Of a stretch of 64,000 bases of DNA, positions 15,101 to 25,606 are shown piece after piece. A program made the position numbers and the translations under genes. The stretch is from Sapria himalayana (lineage: Eukaryota > Streptophyta > Magnoliopsida > Malpighiales > Rafflesiaceae): NCBI GenBank assembly GCA_029783825.1, contig JAREIK010003356.1, positions 1,439,904-1,503,903 on the forward strand, written 5' to 3'. Each line of letters starts with the position of its first letter. Position 1 is the stretch's first letter. The notes beneath the pieces are model-generated. The model saw only the letters and a program-made list of their open reading frames with translations. It was not told the origin of the DNA and searched no databases.

Positions 15101-16082
15101 ATCTCAATTCTCCTTTAGCCTTGCTTAATTCTATCTGAGTTTCATAGCTATTCGTGGAGTCAAAATCGTTTTCCAGCTTGGCTACTTTTTCCTCTAAGTT
15201 TTTTAGCTCCTGATTTAATTTTCCAAAAACTTCTTTATTCCATGTTTTTAAACAAGCTTTTAGCCTCAGAAGTTTAATTGATAGAACTTGCATCGGTTTT
15301 CCCTCTACTGGTTCTTTCTAGGACTCTCTGACGAGTCCTGCAAAGCTCGCATGCTTTACCCACATATTTTGAAATTTAAAATTAGATGTACTACCCTGGT
15401 TACTTTGAATCATGATAAGCAGGGGGCTATGGTCAGAGCAAGTTCTATTTAGGTGTCTAAACCCCATAATCCCTTGTGAGGTGACCCACTTTATGTTACA
15501 CATAATCCTATCCAGTCGGGCCCAGATAACTCCTCTTTTTTTCCAATTGTTGTACCAGGTATATCTTGAGCCGGTGAAATCAATTTCCATTAGATTCGTA
15601 ATGGCTATTGTATCATTAAATTATTTCATGGCTACCTTATCTGGCGGTTTGCCTCCCTTCTTTTCTTGAGGGCTTCTTATTATGTTAAAGTCGCCTCCTA
15701 TAAACCAAGGTAAATTTCTGCTTGCTATATCTTTCATTTCTTCCCATAAGGCCAACCTAGATTGTTTGTCATTTTTTGCATAAACTGCTGAGATTATTTG
15801 ATTTGTGTTCTTATCTAATTTGAAATGTACTATTTGTTCAGTATCCTTTATTATTTCAATTTTCAATTTACTGTGCCATAAAATCCAGAGTTTACTATTT
15901 AGATTAGCATACGCCTTATTAAATCCTAAAATTTCTCTATATTTATTTAGTTGATCTTGCAGAACCATAGGTTCTGCAATAATCAGTAGTGAGATTTTGT
16001 GTTCTTTAATTAAAAGTCTTAACCTATTTATCGTGGGGCTATTAGCTATCCCCCTAACATTCCAATATAGGCATCTATCCAT
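12172..16082 (-). pseudogene. LINE copy 1 ORF2: endonuclease / reverse transcriptase / RNase H
   Basis: Encodes the replication protein of an L1-type LINE. Starts at the ATG at 16082, which overlaps the ORF1 stop by 8 nt. The AP-endonuclease domain shows YWNVRG, an IAEPM segment, GGDFN and, near 15430, SDHSPLL. The reverse transcriptase follows, with PDGWNNYF, IPKKE, DYRPISLC, KLDLSKAFD, RQGDPLSPLLF and the active-site box. That box reads YADE (14034-14045) instead of YADD. A Cys/His-rich zf-RVT-like region lies at about 13000-13200. An RNase H-like domain follows (12235-12690), with SEIRAL, QVDS and LVDCL, but the first catalytic Asp is Asn (12646-12648). Breaks are in-frame stops at 15621, 15318 and 13959, a frameshift near 12953 and two further stops near 12690-12710. 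Family certain; non-functional very likely. Confidence 0.93.
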
Positions 16083-17430
16083 TAAAAACTAATTTAGCTT
16101 GAGCTCGAGTTGTACGCTTAGATTCATAAGAGCTATTAGCATATTTTTTTGTGTTTCTTACTGTTTTAGGAGTGTGAGGAATTTCATACCTAATCTCCTT
16201 GTATTTTACCTGCTTTCCAAGCACCATGGCCATTTGCTTTAGGGCCTCCATGGATTGGGTTCTTGAAAGATTCCCCCAATCATCATTATAAATATAAATA
16301 TCATCCTTTGCTTTCGCCTCAGGCTCTTCTTGAGATTCATCACTCTTATGAATTGAAGGGCAACTGAAAATTACCAAATCTTCTTCAGGAAAATCCAGAA
16401 GATCCTCGTCTATCCACGCATCATCATCCAGTCTTTCTTTCAAAACAATTCTTATTTTAGCTGCTTTTTTTTTATATTTTCTCTTGTGTTTTACCTCCTC
16501 CCATCCTTTATTTAGGCTAACCTCATTCTCTATCCCCAAGTTCGGCTCTTTCGAGGTTCCTTCAACCTGGGTAATGTTTGGATAATCTGGAGGGATGCTT
16601 GAAATAATTCCATTATTCAGATCTCCCTTCGGCTGGATATTTGGAACCGAAGCCTCCTCTTTCCTTACCCATTGCCTCTCCTTCCTACCTCCTTTCCTCA
16701 TGCTGCTACCCATCTTCATTCCCCACCTTGCACGATAAAATATCATGCCCGAGCCTCTTACACTTTGTACAGTAGGAGGGGAAGCTTTCGTGGACGATAG
16801 TTTGCCAATACCCCTCGGCCTGTTCCCCTTCCCCACTACCTATCCATACTTTATCAGGCGGTTTAGTTAAGAGGTTTAGCTCGACACATACACTTGCTTT
16901 ATTCGGCCTAGACATGGTTCTTGTGGCTTCATCTCTTAACATGGGCTTACCCAAGCACGATGAAATTGCATAGAGAGATGATTCAGAGAAGAGATGAAGT
17001 GGCAAATAAGGCAATGTAAACCATACCGGAGCTATAGGCGGCTCTTCAAGAGGAGTAAACTCCTTTGTCCACTTCAGTATACGCATGGGGAAGCCATCAA
17101 CTTGCCATAATCTGCGCTGCCATAGACGATATTGATCTTCTTGTAGAGAGCATTGGAGCACGACATGCTTGGCATCGAATTCAACAAATTTCACCTTCCC
17201 CTTGAGCTTTAAATTGTCTATGAATTTCTGAACTCCAATCACACGAGGCCTACCATGAGAGAACTTTCCAATGAGCGTGTATTCGAATGGCTCTAAGAGC
17301 CTACGAGATTCCTCAGCTGAGAAGATGATGCCGGGAGCCCGTTTTTGTTCCCTTGGCTACGTGAAATCGGCACGGTTCCCTTTACCATCGAAGCAAACGA
17401 CTTATTTAAACATAATTCAGATTTTTCCAT
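16075..17430 (-). pseudogene. LINE copy 1 ORF1, gag-like RNA-binding protein
   Basis: A DUF4283-type plant LINE/gag protein, expected to bind element RNA. I place the start at 17430 because this ATG aligns with the first codon of copy 2's ORF1 (58839); an ATG at 17436 is also possible. The N-terminal part contains NKSFASM. A one-base frameshift near 17330 separates it from the conserved core GKFSHGRP ... LWQVDGFPMRILKW ... LGKPMLRDEA. The core ends in an intact CCHC knuckle (CTKC-x4-H-x4-C) near 16735-16780. A second shift or stop at about 16706 precedes a charged Lys/Glu-rich tail that runs to the stop at 16075. The tail's stop overlaps the ORF2 start as ATGGATAG. Confidence 0.88.
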
Positions 17431-18032
17431 ACTCATCTTGTTTTGGACTAGGTCTGAGCAGTAGAGTAGTTTTTGAACAGTGAGTCCCAGAGCAGTTTGG
17501 ACAGAAATTCCCACAATTGTTCGCTAAACCGTTTACTCCAGAAAAACTTAATATTTCTGGAGGAACCAAGGCTTAATAACTAACCTATTACTCCAGATTT
17601 TCACAGAAACTTAATAACACAGTAAAAAAAGGAACGCGAGAAGAACCAATGCTTCCGGCTTCTACTTTTAGCTTAATATTTCTTACTCGTGTTGTTGTTC
17701 CTGCTCGCCCATATTACTTCATGCCTATTACAGTTTTCCTTTTTATAAATTCTTAATTTCGCCGAGAGAGAGAATCAATGAACACTTCGTTGTGTAAAAG
17801 CTAGCAATTACTCATAATAACGCTTTACATATATAACATACACTAAGTAATTTACGCGATATTTCACACAACAATCCACATTAATAGTTTATCCAGTATA
17901 TTGGCAAGATGAAAACGTTATAGAAAACGCGAGAGATCTTAAATCAAACAGCAATACACGAAGCAATTCACATAACAATTAATTTAAGGTAAATCGCGAG
18001 AGAGAGATCTAGAGAAAACCACAAGATATTTT
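17431..18032 (-). promoter_or_regulatory. 5' leader of LINE copy 1
   Basis: About 600 bp upstream of ORF1 with no open frame of note. It includes several GCGAGAGA-type purine tracts (about 17765, 17928, 17995). LINE promoters are internal and lie in this position, so this is the expected promoter region. I see no defined promoter element. Confidence 0.5.
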
Positions 18033-18120
18033 CCGCCGAGTTTTCGCCGAGTTTTCGCCTAGCAAGGGTTTCCGCCGAGTTATCGCCGAGTTTTTGCCTA
18101 GCAAGGGTTTCCGCCGAGTT
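18033..18120. repeat. 39-bp tandem repeat at the 5' end of LINE copy 1
   Basis: Two full units start at 18033 and 18072 and a third begins at 18111. Each unit opens with CCGCCGAGTT and closes with GCCTAGCAAGGGTTT. The units differ by only two bases. The repeat is GC-rich, sits at the extreme 5' end of the element and is not part of the TATC array. The position recalls the promoter monomers of some mammalian L1s; a promoter role here is inference. Confidence 0.85.
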
Positions 18121-18149
18121 TGCCTTCCAACATAAGTTATTCCAGCCTA

Positions 18150-21100
18150 TGTATCTATCTATCAGTCTATCTCTCTACCGATCTATCTTTCAATAAATCT
18201 ATTTGTTTAACTATTTGTCTATCAATCCATCAATCAATTAATCTATCTATCTTTGTATCTATCTATTTGTCTATCTATCTATCTATTGATCTATCTATAT
18301 AACTATCTATATAGTAATCCGTTGATCAATCTGTCTATCTATCTGACTATCAATCAATCAATCTATATGTATATTAATCTATCTATTAATATATCTCTCT
18401 ATCTTTGTATCAAAATTTATAGCAATCAATAAATCGTGTATCTTTTAGTTTTTCTATCTGTCTATCTCTCTATATCTGTATTTTTCTATATATCTATCTA
18501 GTAATCTATCTATCTAACTAACTATATATATATTTATCTATCTATCTATCTAATAATCTATCGATCTATTTGTCTATCTATTAATCAATCTATTTGTTTA
18601 TCAATTAATCTATCTATCTTTATATCAATCTATCTATCAATATGTCTATCAATTTAAATACCTATCTATTTATCATTCTTTCTATCAATCCATCTATGTA
18701 TCTTTCTATCTATGAATCTATCTATTAATATATGTATTTATTTTTCTATCTATCTTTTTATCTGTTTATTTATGTGTTTACTTTTTGTCTATTTATTTAT
18801 CTATCTATCTTTTTGCCGATCTATCATTTTATCTATTTGTGAACATATCTATCTAATAATCTATATATCTAAATATCTAATAATTTGACAATCTATTTGT
18901 CTATCTATCTGTCTGTCAATCAATCAATCTTTCTATTTATCTATTTGTATATCTATTTTTCTATCAATATGTCTATCTATCTGTATATCTTTTTAATTAT
19001 TAATTTGTCAATCAATTTGACTATAAATATGATTATCAATCTATCTATCAAACTTTCTTTCAATATGTTTATCATTCTTTCTATCAATCTATATATCTAT
19101 TTGTCTATCTATCTATTTATCTATTTTTCTATACATCTATCTAACTACATATATATATATATATATATCTATCTAAATATATATCTATCTATCTATCTAT
19201 TTCTCTATCTATCAATCTATCTATCTATATATATATGTGTCTATATATTTGTCTATCCATCTATATATCTATATATCTATTTGTAAGTATATCTATCTAT
19301 CTATAATTCAATTTATCTATGTATCTTTTTATGTATTTTTCTATTTAATTGTCTATTTATTTATCTATCTATTTTTTATCTATCTATCTATATATTATAT
19401 CCCTATCTACTTGTATGTCTATCTATTTATCTATCTATCTATCTACCTATCTATCTACTTATATATATATATATATATATATATATCTATCTTTCTTTCT
19501 ATCTCTCTATCTCTCTATCTTTCTATATCTATATGTCTATTTATCTATGTATCTATCTGTCTTTATGTATATCTATCTATCTATCAATGTATGTGTTTAT
19601 TTATCTATCTATCTGTCTGTCTGTCTATATATCTATATATCAAACTATTTGTCTATATGTATATCTATCTATCTATCTTTCTGTCTATCTATATATCTAT
19701 AGCTATCTATCTATCTATCTATCTATCTATATGTGTATCTATCTATCTATCTATTTATTTGTCTATATATCTGTTTATCTTTTGATATGTCTATCTATCT
19801 GTCTATATATCTATCTAATAATTTGTTTATCAATCGGTATACCTATTTGCCTATCTATCTTCTATATATTTATTATCTATCTGTATGTTTTTCTATTAGT
19901 TAATCTATTCGTCTATCTATCTGCAATAAATCTATCTAACTCTATGTATATCTATCTATCTACAATTCTATTTATCTATCTATATATATGTCTATCTATT
20001 TGTCAATCTATCAGTCTTTCTATATGTCTATTTAGCTGTCTATCTATCTATCTTTCTATCTATCTATCTATTTATCTAATAATCTATCTATGAATCTATC
20101 TATATATCTATTTGTCTAATAATCTATCTATCTATATGTCAATATATCTATAAATATTTCTATTAATCTATCTATCAATCTATCTATCAATATGTCTATC
20201 AATATTTCAATAAATCTAACTATAAATTTATCTATCAATTTGCCTATAAATATATCTATTAATATGTATATCTTTCTATCTATAAATCTATCTATCTATC
20301 TATCTTACTCTCTATATGTTTATCTATCTATTATATATCTATCTATCTATTAGTCGATCTATATGTCTGTCTATTTTTTTATAAATATCTTTATCTATCT
20401 TTCTATCTATCAATCTATATTCATATCAAATCATATATCTTTCTATCTATCTGTCTTTCTAGTAGTCTATCTATCTATTTGTTTATTTGTTTATGTATTT
20501 ATATTTCTATTTGTCTATCTATCTTTATGTCTATCTACCTACCTGCATATATTACTTTTAGTTGCCTGACTACCTGTCTATATGTATATCTATCTATCTA
20601 TCTATCTATTTGTTTATTTTTTTATCTGTCTATCTATCTATCTATCTATATGTCTATCTTTTTGTCTATATATCTGTCTATCTATCTATCTATATATCTC
20701 TCTATTAATCTATAAATCTATTTGTATATTAATCTATCTATCATTGTCATTATATATCTATCTATCTATCTATCTATCTATTTTCTATCTATATATCTAT
20801 CTATCTATCTATTTATTTATCTATTTATATGTCTATTAATCTATTTATCAATATGTATATCAATCTATCTATCAAATTGTCTATTATTTTGTTTATCTTT
20901 CTGACTATCTATCTATCTATTTGTTTCTATATCTGTCTATCAAGCTATTTATCTGTCTATTTGTCTATTTGTCTATATGTCTATTTATCTGTCTATCTAC
21001 CTACCTACCTAAATGATTGCCTACATGACTACTAGTCTGGCTATCCATCTAATTATTTATTTGTCTTTCTATCTATTTATATTTCTATCTGTCTATCTAT

Positions 21101-21281
21101 CAATCTATATCTTTTTCTATCTTTCTATCTTTTTATTTCTATATATATATATATTTGCCTATTTGTCTATTTGTCTATCTATCTATCTATCTACTTGTCT
21201 ATCTATGTGTCTATTTTCTATGTATCAATTTGTCTAACAATCAATCTATCATTCTGTCTATCTATTTGTTATTCTATCTAT

Positions 21282-21312
<31 letters not shown>

Positions 21313-22358
21313 AGTATCTGTCTAACTATTTATCTATCTATTTGTCAATCTATCTGTATATCTTTATATCTATCTATCTATCGAACAATCTACCTATCTA
21401 TCTGTCTATCTATTTATTTATCTATCTATCTATCTACATGCATATCTATCCATCTATCTATCTATATAATAATCTATCTATCTATCTATATATGAATCAA
21501 TCTATCTGTATATCAATCAATTTATTTATATTTATATAAATATCTCTATCAATATGTCTACCAATTAGTCTATATATCTATCTATCATTCTTTCTATCAA
21601 TCCATCTATGTATCTGTCTATCTATCTATCTACGAATCTATTTATCAATGTCTTTTTTTTTCTATATATTATCTTTCTATCTATTTATCTAATTATCTAT
21701 CTATATGTCTATCACTCTATTTATCTATCTATCTATATGTTTGTATATCTATCTATTTGTTAATCTTTTGATCAAATAATGTATCTATCTATCTAATTAT
21801 CTGACTATCTATCTATTTATCTATCTCTCAATATATCTATCTATCTATATATCTACCTATCTGTCTATCTATATGTCTATTTTTTGGCTATCTATATGTC
21901 AATCTCTCTATCTATCTCACTATCTATTAGTCTATGTCTTTGTCTATTTATCAATCTGCATATTTATTTGTCTATCTGTCTATCTTTCTTTCTGTTTGTC
22001 TGTCTATCTATCTATCAATCTATCTATTTATCTTTATATCTAATTGTCTATCTAACTATCTATATATTTGTATATTTATCAATATAATAATTTAATCATC
22101 TATCTGTTTATCTATCTATTTATCTATCTAATAATCTATCTAGCTATTTGTTTATCTATTTGTCTATCTATCTGTTTATCTATCTTTATATCTATTTGTT
22201 TAATAATCTATTTATCTATCTATTTATCTACCTACCTACCTACCTACCTACCTACCTATCTATCTATCTATTTTTCTATTTATCTACTATCTATCTATCT
22301 TTCTATCAATATATCTATCTATCTATTAATTTATCTATCAATTTATCTATCAATTTGT
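18150..22358 (+). repeat. Degenerate TATC satellite, block B
   Basis: Same satellite and same orientation as block A, about 4.2 kb. It contains (TA)n islands near 19147-19170 and 19459-19486. CTAC/CTGC patches lie at 20537-20578, 20998-21040 and 22229-22258 (seven consecutive CTAC-type units). It ends in TATCAATTTGT immediately before the CACTA-type terminus at 22359. No genes. Confidence 0.95.
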
Positions 22359-22374
22359 CACAACAAGAAAATCA

Positions 22375-23060
22375 CAGCTTAGCAATGGATTTTTTTGTTA
22401 AAAGTCCGTTGCAAACCCATAAAAATATTGCAAATATCTATTAGAAATGATTTTGCAACAAAAGTTTCCTATTTCAAAGAACCTTGTTGCAATTTTGCAC
22501 ACTTTGGTATTTAGTTGCAAAAGACAAACGGATTTGCAACACAATAATTCCATTGTTATATTGCAACACATTTCATATCCATTGCTACTTCAGTTGCTAA
22601 ATCCCAAAAATTAAGACAATGGATAAGCTAAATTTGTTTCTATTTTGTTTCTAATTTGCAATAGATCATCAACCATTTCATTAATAACATTAAAATTTAT
22701 GTTAGTCATTCCGTTGCAATTTTGCAATAAAGTTGCAACCATTATCAGTCGTTCCAAATTATATTGTGTTACTTCTATTGCAATTCTATTGCAAATTTGT
22801 AATAGAGCAGCAACCATTTCTTTCCCAACCATTACAATATCTATTTCAATTTTATTGCAACTTTACAACATATTTGCAACCATTATGAGTCCTTGCAAAA
22901 ATATTTTGTTGTAATTTTATTATAATTCCATTACGATTTTGTAACAGCATTGAAACTAATATATTCTTTCTAAAACATACTTAGTTGCAATAGAATATCT
23001 ATTACAAAATCCATTGAATAATCTATTGCAATTATTTTTTCCAATTTTCATTTATTTTTG
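22375..23060. repeat. Left subterminal repeat region of the CACTA element
   Basis: Dense, irregularly spaced copies of TTGCAA, TTGCAAC and ATTGCAA in both orientations. In En/Spm such repeats bind the element's own regulatory protein; the assignment here rests on position and repetition. The stretch from 23061 to 23342 is AT-rich with no recognisable feature. Confidence 0.75.
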
Positions 23061-24800
23061 TTAAATTTGTTAATTTCCAATATTTCCTATATTATTCAAA
23101 ATTTATTGTACTAGATTCAAAATATTATGTACCATAATATAAATTTCAACCCACATTTTTTGATTACTATTAGTTAATAGTTTCATATACCATATTCAAC
23201 CACAATTTTAGTTTATAGTTCCTTTATGCAATAGTTTAATAATAAAAATGTCTAACAATTAGTTGGATCTTTCAGTAGTAGGTACATCTATCTATGGAGT
23301 AATGGCTAGTGGAATAGGCAAACCCCTAATAAGCTCTAAAATCTATGCATGAAAAGCTGTAGTGAGACTATGCACGGACTCTAAATACTCTTTGAGCTAC
23401 TGCATCATTTGCTCTTGCACCACACTCATCTCCTTTTCCAAAGCTTGGATTCAACTATATTCTTTTGCCTATGTCTAATATTCATGAACTAGTTGACTAG
23501 TTGAAAGCATATTGATAGAACTAAATGATACTTGATATTGTAGGCATATAGATCCCATCCATCCAAGGCCATATACTCGTTTCTTCTTGAATCGCCCAAC
23601 TTTATCTAGATAGATTTATTTTGCATCAACTAATTGAGATGAAGATACATCCTCTCTTACAGCTGTGGTCTCAGCCTCATACCTTGAAACTACATGATCC
23701 TGAAATATATAAACATTAGTAATATATTTTTCTTTAAAAAATTACAAACAAATTGACTAAAAAGATTTCACTTACATAGTTCTCCTAAGCCTTCGGATTT
23801 ACAAATTGATTATCTACCTTCCTCCTATGAGTTTGTTCTAGGAACTCATGTGGAAGAGGTGGACTCTTTAACTTGGCTGCCAAAAGTTTTAAAAGTATAA
23901 TATAATAAAACAAGTTTTTAAAAAACATTAAATAAAATCCAAATAATTATTAATATATGTGCCAAACGTTTAGCATGCTCCCTATTAGTTAAGGAATCAC
24001 CGGTAAGTCGCAAAGGTCCTTTGCAATCACCTCCAATCTCACTCATCCTATTCATAGACCTTGGGCAGACTTTTTCTGAAATTCTGGTGACTGCCAATAA
24101 CTTTGCCAAGCTTCCCAAATACTCTCTGAGATTAAACTCGGTTGTTTGCTATGATCTTTCCATTGACTAACATCATTGTTATAATGTCGTGAAGCCCTTT
24201 TATACCATTTAACCTTAACATCATTGTTATAATTGTTATAATGTTTCAGCAATTGATATAATGCCAAATATGAAAATCTGTGAAAGAAAAAAAAAGTCTT
24301 ATTGTATATGATATGTGAAACTTTTTAATGTTGTCATTTTTATTGATTTTATTCACATTTCAATTCCACCTTATCCACACTATAAAAAAACATTTAAAAA
24401 AATTCAAGACCAGAGTAAAAAAACATTTGTTATTGATCAATATATAGAAAAATTAAATAAAATAACATATATCTTATACCTAATTCATACTTGAAACTCT
24501 TGCCAGTAGAAATATTTGATATAATGAGGCACCATCTTCCAATTATAACCCATCATATGCAAATGATCCTTGAATATATTAGTGATATTCCTAGATATAT
24601 TCTCTGTGATGTGTATCCTTCAAGTAAACATACATAGTTTATAAATGCAGTCATAAACCTTAATTTGGTCGACATAAAAAATTCAAGTGAAATAGTTTAA
24701 AAAGGAAAACATACTCTGCATCAGTAAGTGTAATGAAAGGATGAGAGATAGAACTAATGAGTAGTGGTAATGTTGAACTCTATAGTGATGCTACTTGAGG

Positions 24801-24808
24801 TGTTGAAT
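24801..24808. other. Left target-site duplication of the nested MITE
   Basis: TGTTGAAT directly precedes the MITE terminus and is repeated exactly at 25304-25311. Eight bases is the hAT-superfamily duplication length. Confidence 0.93.
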
Positions 24809-25303
24809 TAGAGGTGTCAAACGGGCCGGGCCGGCCCGGCCCGGCACGAGGCACGGCACGGTTCGGCCGTGCCTGGGCCGGCCCGGCACGATAAAAAAAC
24901 GTGCCCGGGCCCGTGCCGGGCCCGGCCGAACAAACCACGTGCCGGGCCGTGCCTGGCACGAGCCTAGCCGTGCCTGGCCCGGCACGACTCGTGCCTTGGC
25001 ACGGCACGTCGGCCCGCGTGCCTGAGTCGTGACTCGTGACCCAACCGGGCCCCGCCCCCGGTAAAAAGACCGCGGGTCGGGTCCAAACAGACCCGCCCCG
25101 CCCCGCCCCGCCTGCCCTGCCTTGCCGTGCGCCCGTGCCCGAGCGGGCCGGCACGGCACGGCACGGCCTTGCCGTGCCCACGGGCCGTGCCGTGCCCGAA
25201 TTTAAAAAACCGTGCCGTGCCGTGCCCGGCACGGCACGGCAGCACGGCTGGGCACGTGAAAAAAGGGCCGTGCCGTGCTGGGCCGGCCCGTTTGACACCT
25301 CTA
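24809..25303. mobile_element. GC-rich hAT MITE with perfect 8-bp target duplication
   Basis: A 495-bp non-autonomous element. Its ends are inverted repeats: TAGAGGTGTCAAACGGGCC on the left, and the same sequence reversed on the right, ending CCCGTTTGACACCTCTA. The interior is very GC-rich and built from GCACG/CGTGC and CCGGCC motifs, in sharp contrast to the AT-rich host. It shares the termini and an internal CGCGGGTCGGGTC motif with the hAT element at 35246-38815, which identifies a likely transposase source. The long open frames on both strands encode Arg/Pro/Ala/Gly-rich low-complexity sequence with no recognisable domain; I treat them as composition artefacts. It sits inside coding sequence of the CACTA second gene. 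Confidence 0.95.
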
Positions 25304-25311
25304 TGTTGAAT
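25304..25311. other. Right target-site duplication of the nested MITE
   Basis: TGTTGAAT, identical to 24801-24808, directly after the right terminal repeat. Confidence 0.93.
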
Positions 25312-25606
25312 CTTCTACAGGTGGTGGTGTAGATAATGATGCACGATTACCTGGTGTCTACAAGGTGGGTGTAGTAGTATTAAGGATGTTGGCACCTTAT
25401 GCAGATGTATGTGTGGTAGGTGAACCCTTTAATGATTCAGAATCTACTTGGGCACTAGGGGAGGAAACCACATTCCTACCACATCTTCTAGCCCTTATAT
25501 CAAATCCTCATCATACTTCTCAATCCATATCTGCATGGGCATAAGAACAAAACACAATATATATTAATTGGTATTTAAATGGTTATACAACAATCAAATT
25601 ACCAAC

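Larger units (their letters stand above)
10603..18125 (-). mobile_element. LINE (L1-type) copy 1, full-length but inactive
   Basis: A plant L1-type non-LTR retrotransposon on the minus strand, inserted in the TATC satellite. In transcription order it has a 5' leader with 39-bp tandem repeats, ORF1 (gag-like), ORF2 (endonuclease, reverse transcriptase, zinc-binding region, RNase H), a 1.5-kb 3' region, and a short A-tract seen as T9 at 10603-10611. The satellite resumes on both sides. A target duplication cannot be recognised because the target itself is a tetranucleotide repeat. Premature stops, frameshifts and two altered catalytic positions argue that it is dead. It is clearly related to the copy at 52638-58925 and keeps more of its 5' end. 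Confidence 0.93.
23343..25550 (-). pseudogene. CACTA second gene, Transposase_24 / TNPA-like, broken
   Basis: Decayed second gene of the CACTA element, thought in this family to encode the DNA-binding accessory protein. Exon-like pieces in order are: a hydrophilic N-terminal stretch (25320-25500); after the MITE interruption, a short continuation (24720-24800) ending at a GTATGT donor-like site; a segment with YNWKMVP and YWQEFQ (24490-24620); a segment with SIWEAWQSYW, SPEFQKKS and then, after a one-base frameshift near 24060, LTNREHAKRLA (23950-24270); and a C-terminal part with KVGRFKKKRVYGLG followed by a Glu/Gln-rich helix (23343-23700). A GTAAGT donor-like site lies near 23775. The order matches plant Ptta/En/Spm proteins. 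In-frame stops, the frameshift and the 495-bp MITE make it non-functional. Confidence 0.8.

Noticed and set aside
13117..15669. Plus-strand open frames of 66-131 codons
   Set aside because: Shadows of the minus-strand LINE ORF2, which has clear conserved motifs in its own frame.
24780..25332. Arg/Pro/Ala/Gly-rich open frames on both strands, up to 172 codons
   Set aside because: They lie within the GC-rich hAT MITE, where stop codons are rare by composition. Frames overlap on both strands and extend past the element ends.
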